Source: Bryobacteraceae bacterium
GTDB taxonomy: Bacteria; Acidobacteriota; Terriglobia; Bryobacterales; Bryobacteraceae
Length of the DNA stretch: 54,655 bases
NCBI GenBank assembly: GCA_025980665.1
Contig: JAICXC010000016.1
Coordinates: forward strand, 1 to 54,655
Direction of reading: 5' to 3'
Below the pieces are notes generated by a model that saw nothing but the letters and a program-made list of their open reading frames with translations, was not told the DNA's origin and did not search any database. The position numbers and the translations under genes were made by a program. Of this stretch, positions 1-7,686 are shown piece after piece. Each line of letters starts with the position of its first letter. Positions within the stretch are counted from its first letter, which is position 1.

Positions 1-509
1 ACCATCTTTTCGTACAGCGGATACCAGAAGCGGTCGCCCAGCGGAGGCGTCGTGGTCGACGTGGCTTCGCTCGGGTCCGGATTCAGCAGACAACCGACGA
101 ATCCCATCTCTTTGACGCACTTTTCCAGATACGGCAGAACTTCTTTGGGGCTGACACCGGGACTTTGCGGCAACCCGCACACACCGCGGAACACGTTGGG
201 ATAAAACTTGGTCTGCTTATAGATGATGTCGTTGGTCTCTTCGATGAACCAGCGCACCACCTTGGGGTCCTCGCTATGCATCATCTGGTAAGGACGCGGG
301 GAGATGAGTTGCATGTCGGTCCCGACTTCCTTGAGCTGCTCAAGATGCGAGCTCCCGCCGAAAACGGGCGAGTTCAGCGCGTCTTTGATCTCCTGGTCCG
401 ACGCGCCGTGGCTGCCGCGGCCGTGCGCGCCGCGATGGGACAAGATGTTTGCCTTGTAAACGTAAAGTTTTTCGGGGGCAGTAACGTGGCCGTGTGAATC
501 GATAATCAT
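1..509 (-). CDS. Amidohydrolase-2 family protein, LigJ-like (partial)
   Basis: The gene reads leftward from ATG at 509 and is cut by the window edge, so only the first 169 residues are visible. The N-terminus MIIDSHGHVTAPEKLY has the His-x-His metal motif that opens the amidohydrolase TIM barrel. Spacing and wording resemble 4-oxalomesaconate hydratase (LigJ) and other amidohydrolase-2 proteins, which act as zinc hydratases, decarboxylases or hydrolases on carboxylic acids. It lies 44 bases after the LeuC-like gene on the same strand and is probably the last visible gene of that operon. I infer a step in catabolism of a polycarboxylate. The exact reaction cannot be read from this fragment. 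Confidence 0.8.
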   Translation of the reverse strand, partial: MIIDSHGHVTAPEKLYVYKANILSHRGAHGRGSHGASDQEIKDALNSPVFGGSSHLEQLKEVGTDMQLISPRPYQMMHSEDPKVVRWFIEETNDIIYKQTKFYPNVFRGVCGLPQSPGVSPKEVLPYLEKCVKEMGFVGCLLNPDPSEATSTTTPPLGDRFWYPLYEKM

Positions 510-553
510 GCAACTCTCCGCTCGTACATCATACCGAACCGCCGCTCCCTACT

Positions 554-1810
554 TCACGTTCGCGGGTCGGTGATTCTCCCTGCTAAGGCGGAAGCAGCCA
601 CAGTCGCGGCGGACGCCAGATAATGCCGAGCCTTGGGATGCCCGTTCCGTCCGGGGAAATTACGCGCCTGCGTGGAGATCATCGCCTCATGTTCACTCAT
701 AGCGCCCATGTTAACCGCTTGATTGGAGCCGGCGCTCGGTGGGAAAATGATTCCACCCGCTTCGATGATGATTTCGATTAGTCCCTCGCGTAGCGCCGCG
801 AGATAGACGCCTCGCGTAACCGGCACCACTTGTAGCCGGACGTTCGGGTGAACCGTTTTTCCTTGAATCGCTTGCGCCAGAGCCCGGATATCGCCTAAGC
901 GCCCTCCCGTGCTGCCCCCGATTTCGGCTAGTTGAATTTCGGTCCCCGCCACTTGACCGATCGGTTTCACGTTGCCGACTGTGGGTGGACAAGCCACTTG
1001 CGGTTCGAGCTTCGACAGATCTACGTCGATGACCTTGGCGTATTGCACATCCGGATCGTTCTTGAACAGTTCCGATTGTTTGCGGCGCGAATATTTATGC
1101 GCATAGGCTGCGGTCTTATCGTCCGGATTAATGTAACCGGCCTTGGCGCCGAGATCGATCGCCATCAGGGGGAACAGCATGCGGTCTTCGATGGACAAGT
1201 TTTCGATAAACGGACCCGCGTATTCGACGGCTCGGTAGACTGCGCTGTCCTCACCCAGAAAACCTTCCAGAAACTGCGCTGCATCGCGCGGGGTGGTGCC
1301 GTCTTTCAGAGGGCCGTGGAGACGGACTTGCACGGTTTCGGGAACGCGGAACCAAGCTTTGCCGTGCGCGTATCCCAGCGCGGCCATCGAATTGTTCCCC
1401 ACGCCGGTGGAGAAAACTCCCAGAGCGCCGTAAACGGTGGTGTGCGAATCGCAGCCGATGATCACGTCTCCGGGCGCCCACAATCCATTTTCGATAATCA
1501 CGTGGTGGATGCTGCCAGAGCCGGAATCGAACACGTTGCGGATTCCGTACTTCGCTGCGAACCGGCGGGCCTCCGTGAGCACGTCGGCATCGGCCTGACT
1601 GGGTGGTGAGAAGGTGTGATCGAAGACGAATGCGACCCGGTCAGGATCGAACATGGTGCCGCCGCCCATCTCGTTTTCAAAAACCTTCGAGACCAGGTTG
1701 GAGCTGAGATCGTGCAGGACCATGCGATCGACATTAGCGACAACGATATCGCCGGGCACGACTTCTTTCTTGCCGCTGGCCTTGGCCAGAATCTTCTCGA
1801 TCATGTTCAT
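554..1810 (-). CDS. Aconitase/LeuC-type large subunit lacking all three Fe-S cysteines
   Basis: This 418-residue protein has the aconitase/isopropylmalate-isomerase large-subunit fold along its length. It keeps the Asp-His pair (about 64-65), the DSHT motif (121-124) and a VEYAGP segment matching the active-site Glu region. The usual SCTNGR cluster motif reads GGSTGGR, with Ser300 in place of Cys. The usual PGCxxC motif reads PPSAGS, with Ser359 and Ser362 in place of both cysteines. I checked these codons on the minus strand (AGC, AGC, TCC). I chose ATG at 1810 because it makes an ATGA overlap with the upstream gene and matches the length of the second LeuC-type protein in the window; an open frame extends to 1840. 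The partner is probably the LeuD-type subunit at 4657-5172. It may be a cluster-free lyase or a non-catalytic paralogue. Confidence 0.88.
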   Translation of the reverse strand: MNMIEKILAKASGKKEVVPGDIVVANVDRMVLHDLSSNLVSKVFENEMGGGTMFDPDRVAFVFDHTFSPPSQADADVLTEARRFAAKYGIRNVFDSGSGSIHHVIIENGLWAPGDVIIGCDSHTTVYGALGVFSTGVGNNSMAALGYAHGKAWFRVPETVQVRLHGPLKDGTTPRDAAQFLEGFLGEDSAVYRAVEYAGPFIENLSIEDRMLFPLMAIDLGAKAGYINPDDKTAAYAHKYSRRKQSELFKNDPDVQYAKVIDVDLSKLEPQVACPPTVGNVKPIGQVAGTEIQLAEIGGSTGGRLGDIRALAQAIQGKTVHPNVRLQVVPVTRGVYLAALREGLIEIIIEAGGIIFPPSAGSNQAVNMGAMSEHEAMISTQARNFPGRNGHPKARHYLASAATVAASALAGRITDPRT

Positions 1811-2535
1811 AGCGGCAAACTCTGGGTCACTCGTGCCCAATGGCCGCGATATTCGAGAGCCACTGCGACTGAGTATTTGTCGCCGAGCATCACGCCGCGG
1901 GCGGGCCGCGGTGCCGAATCGTTGGTGCCAAAAAGCAGAACCAAGTCTTCAGCCCCCGCCCGTCGGCAAGCCAGTTCCAAGAGTCCGGAGAACTGGTAAT
2001 CCGTAAGCCCAACTCCCTTCGGCAATTCCACCGTTAGAATCTCGCGAGCCATTTCTGCCGCTCGCCGTTGCATGGCGAGCTCGGCATCATCGGTAAGATC
2101 AAGCTTGACGTCGTACGCTTCCACGTTGGATGCTCCAAGAGGCAAAAAGACCTCATGCGGTAGCCGGGGCAAATCCAGCACGCCGAGCTGGGTCCATCCG
2201 CGCTCCGCACAGAGCTGCAGCAGCGTCGGCACCAGCTTCGAGGCGGGGCGGATCTCTTCGAATATAGTCACCGACTTGATCCACGGATAGACGCGCGGCG
2301 AAAGCCCGCACAAAAGGACCGGCGGCTGCTCCCGAGGGATCACGATCAGAGAACGGTTCCAGTACGGCATGTAGTTGGTCAGGTGCCTTCCTTCCGTGGA
2401 TCGCCACACGTCGGAGTACACCAGCAGCGCCGGTAAGTCATGCTCAGTCAGGGCGGCGCGCGCTCTTGCCAGCCGTGCTTCGAATACGGAGGGCGGCAAC
2501 TCCGCCTTGTCCCAGGTGATCAGTCCGCGTTTCAT
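1807..2535 (-). CDS. Half-length creatinase/M24-type protein
   Basis: The 242-residue product matches the N-terminal creatinase/prolidase-type domain (about residues 15-150) and only the first part of the pita-bread catalytic domain. It ends at the segment corresponding to the first metal-ligand strand (GDKYSVAVALEYRGHWAR). The His and two Glu ligands of M24 enzymes lie beyond its stop, so it cannot form a normal M24 active site alone. It is flanked by clean ATGA overlaps on both sides with the full-length M24 gene and the LeuC-like gene. This argues for a maintained short gene rather than a sequencing frameshift. It may pair with the neighbouring full-length protein. Confidence 0.75.
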   Translation of the reverse strand: MKRGLITWDKAELPPSVFEARLARARAALTEHDLPALLVYSDVWRSTEGRHLTNYMPYWNRSLIVIPREQPPVLLCGLSPRVYPWIKSVTIFEEIRPASKLVPTLLQLCAERGWTQLGVLDLPRLPHEVFLPLGASNVEAYDVKLDLTDDAELAMQRRAAEMAREILTVELPKGVGLTDYQFSGLLELACRRAGAEDLVLLFGTNDSAPRPARGVMLGDKYSVAVALEYRGHWARVTQSLPL

Positions 2536-3587
2536 TTCGTGAACAGTTTCTTCTCGGTTTTATTGAGCCGCGTATTACCGCTCTCAGTAATCAGCAGGGT
2601 ATCGCCGAAGACCATATATCCCGAAAGCGGCAGATACGTGTTGGGATGCACGATCACCACCATGCCCTGCTTCAAGACGTAATCGATGTCTTCCAAAATG
2701 TGCGGCGTCTCGTCGGGATAAAGCCCCAGACAGTGCCCGCGCACGCGCGTGTACTTGGCTCCGGTGTAGTCGCCGTAACCATGTTTTCGAAATATGTCGT
2801 TCTGGGCACGTGCGGCATCGGCTGCGGTGATGCCGGGCTTGATGAGATCTTGCGCGGCACATTGGGCTTCGGAGAAGATGTCGAAGGCTTTGAGCTGTTC
2901 CCGCGATGGTTCGCCCAAGACCAGGGTCCGGCAAATCTGCGCATAGTAACCGTTAACTTGCGGAGTCAGCTCGGTGGTAACCGAATCGCCCTGCTTGAAT
3001 TTGCGCTCGGTAGGAGGCTTCATGCCGACGACTTCCGTCCCACCGGACGCGATTAGCATGAAATTGTCTTCGGCGCCATTGGTCTTGAGGAACGCCTCCA
3101 CTTCAGCGACCAGCTCGAATTCCCGCATGCCAGGTTCGGCGACTTCGACGAACCTCTGGTAACCTCGATCCGCCAAATCGCAGGCTTGCTTAATGAATTC
3201 GATTTCTTCGGCGGTCTTGACCCGGCGCAGTTCTTCGACGTCTGCTGTCGCAGAGACGGGCAACGACCCGCAAGCCGCAACGAACCGCTCCTCCATAAAC
3301 TCAAGTCCCGCGATCGCCGATGCTCCCGGCGAGAAAGCTTTAACGAAGTCGGGCTGCAATGCGGCGCAAGCGACCTCGGCGTCCCAGGGATCGCTGAACG
3401 TTACGGAGATCTCACCCGATCGTGACAAACGCGCCAAAGCGTGGTCACCCGAAAAGTTGATGTTCACCAGACTGCGGAACGGATCCTTGCGCCACGCGTT
3501 GCCGTACAAAAGGATCGAATCCCAGCCGCGCTCGGCCATTAGATCTAAGAGTTGCTTCCGCCGATGTTCGTTTATCGAGTTACTCAA
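2532..3587 (-). CDS. Creatinase/M24-family protein with degenerate metal site
   Basis: The protein has the creatinase N-domain followed by a complete pita-bread domain. The five M24 metal positions are mostly changed: the first Asp reads Glu in GDSVTTEL, the second Asp reads Gln in YYAQICRT, the His is kept in GHCLGL, and both late Glu positions are lost (VHPNTY and VFGDTLLIT). Creatinase itself is a metal-free member of this fold, so a C-N bond hydrolase or another non-peptidase role is more likely than aminopeptidase activity. I prefer TTG at 3587 because it gives a TTGA overlap with the preceding stop; GTG at 3611 is also open. It lies between the OCD gene and the half-length M24 gene. Confidence 0.82.
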   Translation of the reverse strand: MSNSINEHRRKQLLDLMAERGWDSILLYGNAWRKDPFRSLVNINFSGDHALARLSRSGEISVTFSDPWDAEVACAALQPDFVKAFSPGASAIAGLEFMEERFVAACGSLPVSATADVEELRRVKTAEEIEFIKQACDLADRGYQRFVEVAEPGMREFELVAEVEAFLKTNGAEDNFMLIASGGTEVVGMKPPTERKFKQGDSVTTELTPQVNGYYAQICRTLVLGEPSREQLKAFDIFSEAQCAAQDLIKPGITAADAARAQNDIFRKHGYGDYTGAKYTRVRGHCLGLYPDETPHILEDIDYVLKQGMVVIVHPNTYLPLSGYMVFGDTLLITESGNTRLNKTEKKLFTK

Positions 3588-4660
3588 GGCGACACGCTTT
3601 CCAGAAACCACTCCGTGGGAAGCTCCCTACCCAGACCCATCGCCCGCGCGCGCTTCACCACCGCCGAACCGACTGCCGCGAACTGCGTCCCCGCGCCCGT
3701 ATTGTTGTTGAACAGCGTGATCTGATCGGGACTCGTTCGCCCGGGCAGCTTGCCTGCGACTAAATCCTGAAGCTCGCCGATATCTTCCCAGCGGACGATA
3801 CCCTTCTGCGCGGCCTCCCACACATCGGGGGACTGATCGTTGCGCGCGACTTCCTTTGAGTGAACAAAGTACACGTTGGCGCGACGAATGGTCTCGTCGT
3901 CGATCTCGCGGCGCTTATTGCTCGCATCCGAGCCGCCAATGGACGCCACGTACATTCCTTTTTCTACCCAGTGGCCGTCGAACACCGGATCCCACGCGGC
4001 CGTCGCGGCTTGCACGAAATCGCTACCGTCCACGGCTTCCTTGGGCGCAGCGACCGCACGAACTTCGCGACCAAGTTTTTCCGACATGCCACGACAGAAC
4101 TCGCGGCAGTGTTCAGGATTCGGGCTGAAGACTTTGATCTGATCAAAGGCGTACTGTGCCACCAGGAATTCGAGATGCGCGCCAGCCTGCCAACCGCTGC
4201 CGAATAATCCCAGCACTTTGGGCTTCTCCGGCGCCAGATAACGTGCACCCACTGCGCTCATGGCCGCCACGCGAACCTTCTGGATCACACCGTCGGGCAT
4301 GATCGCGACAGGTTCGATCTTCTCGACATCGAACAGGATCACCAGGCCGCAGTACTTATTCCCCGTGGCAACGGGAAGAATACGCCGGCGCTTGACTCCC
4401 GCCGTGTAAGAAAAACCGGCCATGTCCGACGTGACGCGCAGCGCCCACACACCGCAATCGAGGCTCCCGCCTTCCTGGGTTTTCATGCGGTACTGAAATC
4501 CCGGATGCTCGCGCGATTCGGCGGGCAAATATACCTGCGACCGCGCGCGATTTAGCGCCTTGCCCTCGGCCAACTCACGATAGATGCTTTCGGTGGCGGC
4601 GATCGCGTCCTGCGGAGTCAGCGCCTGCTCCACTTCTTCATTCGTTAACAGCAGAGTCAT
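3584..4660 (-). CDS. Ornithine cyclodeaminase / mu-crystallin family protein
   Basis: This 358-residue protein has the OCD/mu-crystallin two-domain layout. An N-terminal dimerisation half is followed by a Rossmann half with the dinucleotide motif GLFGSGWQAGAHLE at about 151-164. The family includes ornithine cyclodeaminase, ketimine and pyrroline-2-carboxylate reductases, and alanine or tauropine-type dehydrogenases, so the substrate cannot be fixed. The C-terminal GIGEL-type segment reads WEDIGELQDLVAGKLPGR, typical of the family. Its ATG at 4660 overlaps the stop of the LeuD-like gene by four bases. In this operon it plausibly handles an imino or amino acid intermediate. Confidence 0.88.
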   Translation of the reverse strand: MTLLLTNEEVEQALTPQDAIAATESIYRELAEGKALNRARSQVYLPAESREHPGFQYRMKTQEGGSLDCGVWALRVTSDMAGFSYTAGVKRRRILPVATGNKYCGLVILFDVEKIEPVAIMPDGVIQKVRVAAMSAVGARYLAPEKPKVLGLFGSGWQAGAHLEFLVAQYAFDQIKVFSPNPEHCREFCRGMSEKLGREVRAVAAPKEAVDGSDFVQAATAAWDPVFDGHWVEKGMYVASIGGSDASNKRREIDDETIRRANVYFVHSKEVARNDQSPDVWEAAQKGIVRWEDIGELQDLVAGKLPGRTSPDQITLFNNNTGAGTQFAAVGSAVVKRARAMGLGRELPTEWFLESVSP

Positions 4661-5172
4661 GATTCCAGCAGGACTTTCCCGGCATCCGATTTCAGCAGTG
4701 GGATCAAACCGCCTGCGCGCAACATGTCCAGCAAGAGTCCCGATGGCGCGCGTCCCTGAATAGATTTGCCGGTGGTCAGATTCTCCACGATACCCGCTTC
4801 GATATTCACCCGGATGCGATGGCCCGTTTCGACCAGGTCATGTAGTCCAGGCGCTTCGAGAAGGGGCAGACCGATCTCCGGCCCATTCCGATAAAACGTC
4901 CGGGAAAAGAACTCGGCGATCACCGCGCCTACACCACTGGCCTTAATCGCTTTAGGAGCGATAGCGCGTCCGGAAGAGCATCCGAAATTGCGTCCTGCGA
5001 CGATGATGTCGCCTTTCTGCACGTTCTTCGGAAAGTCTGGATTGGCGTTTTCGAGGACGTGCTTGACCATTTCGCCCATGCCGCGCATTACATACGCGGT
5101 GGGCGTAATCATGTCGGTGGGAATGTTGTGGCCAAACTTCCAGCAGGCGCCTTCGAGAATTAGAGGGGTCAT
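4657..5172 (-). CDS. Aconitase/LeuD-type small subunit
   Basis: The 171-residue protein is the swivelling small-subunit domain of the aconitase superfamily. The signature NFGCGSSREHA reads NFGCSSGRAIA at 62-72. The catalytic-type Ser67 and Arg69 are kept, but the second Ser is Gly and the Glu-His pair is replaced. A FFSRTFYRNGPEIGLPLLE stretch follows, as in LeuD proteins. The substrate loop after NIPTD reads ITPTAYVM instead of the YLxx loop of its paralogue at 7687. ATG at 5172 shares one base with the MFS stop (TAATG). I infer that it pairs with the cysteine-less large subunit at 554-1810, since both deviate from the family and share the operon. Confidence 0.87.
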   Translation of the reverse strand: MTPLILEGACWKFGHNIPTDMITPTAYVMRGMGEMVKHVLENANPDFPKNVQKGDIIVAGRNFGCSSGRAIAPKAIKASGVGAVIAEFFSRTFYRNGPEIGLPLLEAPGLHDLVETGHRIRVNIEAGIVENLTTGKSIQGRAPSGLLLDMLRAGGLIPLLKSDAGKVLLES

Positions 5173-6383
5173 TATGCTCGTACAGGTATTGAGACGGCGC
5201 GCGGCGCGCCCAAACGGGCAGCGGCGAACAACAGCAGGAATCCAATACCGCAGGAAACCAGATCGACGCTAAACGAATTTGCGTAATTGTGGGTTCGATC
5301 GAAAATCATTCCGGCCACCAAGCCTCCCGAGGATGTGCCGACCCCGAAGAACATCATAAAAAGTCCCAATATCGTGCCGACCCTTTCCGTTCCAAAGTGC
5401 TCGAAGGCGATCAGCGGAGGTGCGTTGAAGACGCCACCGTACCCCAAACCGAACATCGCCGCGGACCAGTAGACCACCGGCGATCCCGGCTCAACCGCCA
5501 GCAGCCCGGCGATTCCCAACGCCAGACACACGATGCTCCACAGGAGCGACACACGCGAGGAATATTTGTCGGCAATCGCGCCACCGCCGATCTTGCCAAC
5601 CGCACTCGCGCCCAACAGCATGCTCAACGCGAACGCCGCATTGGTGGGGGTCACGCCGTGTCCCGTCATGTAGAGTGCCAAATGCTGCTGGATCCCGGTC
5701 AGCGTGTGCGCGGCAAAAAACAAGCCAAGGCCGAACATCCAGAACATTGGGGTCTTGATCACATCGCCGGCTTTGGCGAAGCTCTGCCGCGGCGCGGAGG
5801 CGGGCGCCCGCCTAACTCCGCGCACCAGCACCAGCGTCACGACGAACGGGATCATCATCAACCCCGCCAGGGCGAGAAAAGCGTTCGACATACTAAATGT
5901 CTCGATCAGCTTCCGGGTGAGGTTCGGCGCAATGAAACCCGCTACGCCGACTCCAGCGTTGATGACGCCGATAGCCAGGCCGCGCTTGGTTGCGAACCAC
6001 GGCGCGATCAGCATGGAGGTAGGCACCAACGACACCGCCGCCGTACCGATCCCCAGCAACACACAGAACGCGTAATATTGCGTCAGGCCTGCGATGGTCG
6101 AAAGCAGCATGAGCGACACCGCACTGATACACATTCCGGTCAGCAGGATTTTTTTAGGCGTCAGTCTATCGGTAAGCTTTCCGATGAACGGACCCAATAC
6201 GCCGATCAGCAATAGCACGATCGATCCACCGGCCGAGGCTTGCGCCGCATTCCAGTGGTACGTTTTCCGCAAAAACGGATAAAAGATTGGGAGCGAAAAA
6301 AGAGCGAAGGAGAACGCCACCATCAGGATGGTGAACGAAGCTACCAAGACCTGCCACCCCGCAACCGGTTCGCGCTTATCCAA
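5172..6383 (-). CDS. MFS transporter, monocarboxylate/OFA-like
   Basis: The 403-residue protein has about 12 predicted membrane segments. The MFS loop 2-3 motif GKLTDRLTPKKIL follows TM2, and the PWFATKRGLAIG stretch after TM4 is typical of the oxalate/formate antiporter and monocarboxylate-porter-like families. It is the first gene of the leftward operon and probably imports the carboxylate substrate. The start is TTG at 6383, preceded on the minus strand by an AGAGG-type ribosome-binding sequence. The divergent second aconitase pair begins only 43 bases away. Confidence 0.87.
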   Translation of the reverse strand: MDKREPVAGWQVLVASFTILMVAFSFALFSLPIFYPFLRKTYHWNAAQASAGGSIVLLLIGVLGPFIGKLTDRLTPKKILLTGMCISAVSLMLLSTIAGLTQYYAFCVLLGIGTAAVSLVPTSMLIAPWFATKRGLAIGVINAGVGVAGFIAPNLTRKLIETFSMSNAFLALAGLMMIPFVVTLVLVRGVRRAPASAPRQSFAKAGDVIKTPMFWMFGLGLFFAAHTLTGIQQHLALYMTGHGVTPTNAAFALSMLLGASAVGKIGGGAIADKYSSRVSLLWSIVCLALGIAGLLAVEPGSPVVYWSAAMFGLGYGGVFNAPPLIAFEHFGTERVGTILGLFMMFFGVGTSSGGLVAGMIFDRTHNYANSFSVDLVSCGIGFLLLFAAARLGAPRAVSIPVRA

Positions 6384-6399
6384 TCCGCCTCTTTCGCGA

Positions 6400-6414
6400 C
6401 TGCTATGTTAGCAG
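6400..6414. promoter_or_regulatory. Perfect palindrome containing -10 hexamers for both strands
   Basis: CTGCTATGTTAGCAG is a perfect inverted repeat with 6-base arms and a 3-base centre. It lies in the only gap (6384-6426) between the divergent operons. Read rightward it contains TATGTT (6404-6409). Read leftward it contains TAACAT (6410-6405). Both are acceptable -10 hexamers, so the element may work as a symmetric bidirectional promoter, or as the operator of a dimeric regulator not encoded in this window. No good -35 box is visible. Confidence 0.5.
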
Positions 6415-6426
6415 AAGGGCTCCGAA

Positions 6427-7686
6427 TTGGGATTTACAATCGCCGAAAAAATTCTCGCCGCTAAGTCCGGGCGGACCTCCGTGCGGCCGGGCGAGATCGT
6501 CGACGCCTATCCCGACTTGGTGATGAGTCACACAGCGACGTGGCGCTCGGTTAGCGTGATGCAGAAAGTCGGCGCGACCAAACTCTACGATCCGGACCGT
6601 CTGGCCGTGGTTCTGGACCACATCGCCCCGGCGAAAACCGAGAAGAACGCTACGGACCAGCAAGTGAGCCGCAATTTCGCGCGCAGCAACGGCATCAACA
6701 AGTTTTACGACGTGGACGCGGGTATCGCGCATCTCGTGCTCATGGAAGCGGGGCATGTCGCGCCGGGCGATCTGATCGTCGGCACCGATTCGCACTGCAC
6801 AATTTACGGCAGTTTGGGTGCGCTCGGAACCGGCATTGGCTATACCGAGGTCGCGTCGGTGTGGATCACCGGCAAACTGTGGATGAAGGTTCCGGATACA
6901 TTCAAGATCATCCTCAACGGGAAGCTCCCGCCGGGTGTGTACTCGAAAGACTTGATGCTTCATCTGATCGGAAGCCTGGGCGCGGATGGTTGCGGATACA
7001 AAGCGGTCGAGTTTCATGGCGACGCGACCAGCGGTCTTAGCATCTCCGAGCGTATGACGATGACCAACCTGGCGATGGAAATGGGCGTGAAGTGCGCATT
7101 CGTGCCGCCGGATGCGAAGACCGAGGAATATCTTTATGGGCGTATGGAGGCGTCCAAGTGCTACCAGCCCGTATCTGCCGACGCAGATGCTGTCTACGAA
7201 AAGGAGCTCCCAGTGAATCTAGGCGCGCTCGGACCGATGGTCGCTTGTCCACACGAGGTCGAGAACACCAAACCGATTCAAGAAGTCCAAGGGACGCGCA
7301 TCGACCAGGCGTTTCTGGGATCCTGTGCCAACGCCAAATACGAAGATCTGGAAGTGGCGGCGCGCATTCTCAAGGGCCGCCGTGTGCACCCGAATGTTCG
7401 ACTGATCATTACTCCGGGGTCGAAACAAATTCTGCTCGAAGCGTCGAACACCGGCGTTTTCCAGACGTTGCTCGAGGCTGGCGGGATGTTCACCAATCCT
7501 GGTTGCGGCGCCTGCGCCGGCGACGGTGGAATCATGGCCGACGGCGAAGTCTGCCTTTCTACGGCGAATCGAAACTTCATCGGACGTATGGGTAGCAGCA
7601 AGGCCGAGATTTATCTTTCCAGTCCCGCGACGCTGGCTGCTTCGGCGATTAAAGGCGTGATTTCGGATCCCCGAGAATTCTTCTAA
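6427..7686 (+). CDS. Aconitase/3-isopropylmalate dehydratase large subunit, cluster-competent
   Basis: The 419-residue protein resembles the archaeal/short LeuC and dimethylmalate-dehydratase group. It keeps Asp-His (VLDHIAP), TDSHC in place of DSHT, VEFHGD with the active-site Glu, and all three [4Fe-4S] ligands: Cys300 in GSCANAK, and Cys360 and Cys363 in NPGCGACAG. It should dehydrate and rehydrate a 2- or 3-hydroxy dicarboxylate together with the small subunit that starts directly after its stop. The start is TTG, supported by AGAAGGG upstream at about 7 bases. No leuA or leuB is nearby, so a leucine-biosynthesis role is not supported by context. A catabolic aconitase-like isomerase is my inference. 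Confidence 0.9.
   Translation: MGFTIAEKILAAKSGRTSVRPGEIVDAYPDLVMSHTATWRSVSVMQKVGATKLYDPDRLAVVLDHIAPAKTEKNATDQQVSRNFARSNGINKFYDVDAGIAHLVLMEAGHVAPGDLIVGTDSHCTIYGSLGALGTGIGYTEVASVWITGKLWMKVPDTFKIILNGKLPPGVYSKDLMLHLIGSLGADGCGYKAVEFHGDATSGLSISERMTMTNLAMEMGVKCAFVPPDAKTEEYLYGRMEASKCYQPVSADADAVYEKELPVNLGALGPMVACPHEVENTKPIQEVQGTRIDQAFLGSCANAKYEDLEVAARILKGRRVHPNVRLIITPGSKQILLEASNTGVFQTLLEAGGMFTNPGCGACAGDGGIMADGEVCLSTANRNFIGRMGSSKAEIYLSSPATLAASAIKGVISDPREFF

Noticed and set aside
932..1609. 225-residue open frame on the plus strand opposite the LeuC-like gene
   Set aside because: It is the mirror frame of a well-supported coding gene. High-GC codon use leaves the opposite strand open, and the translation shows no domain.
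1807..3587. Idea that the half-length and full-length M24 genes are one gene broken by a frameshift
   Set aside because: The full-length gene is complete with both domains, and the short gene begins its own N-domain. They are two tandem paralogues, not pieces of one gene.
5289..6215. 308-residue plus-strand frame opposite the MFS gene
   Set aside because: The translation is rich in His, Gln and Arg with no fold, as expected from the antisense of a membrane protein. No ribosome-binding site is present.
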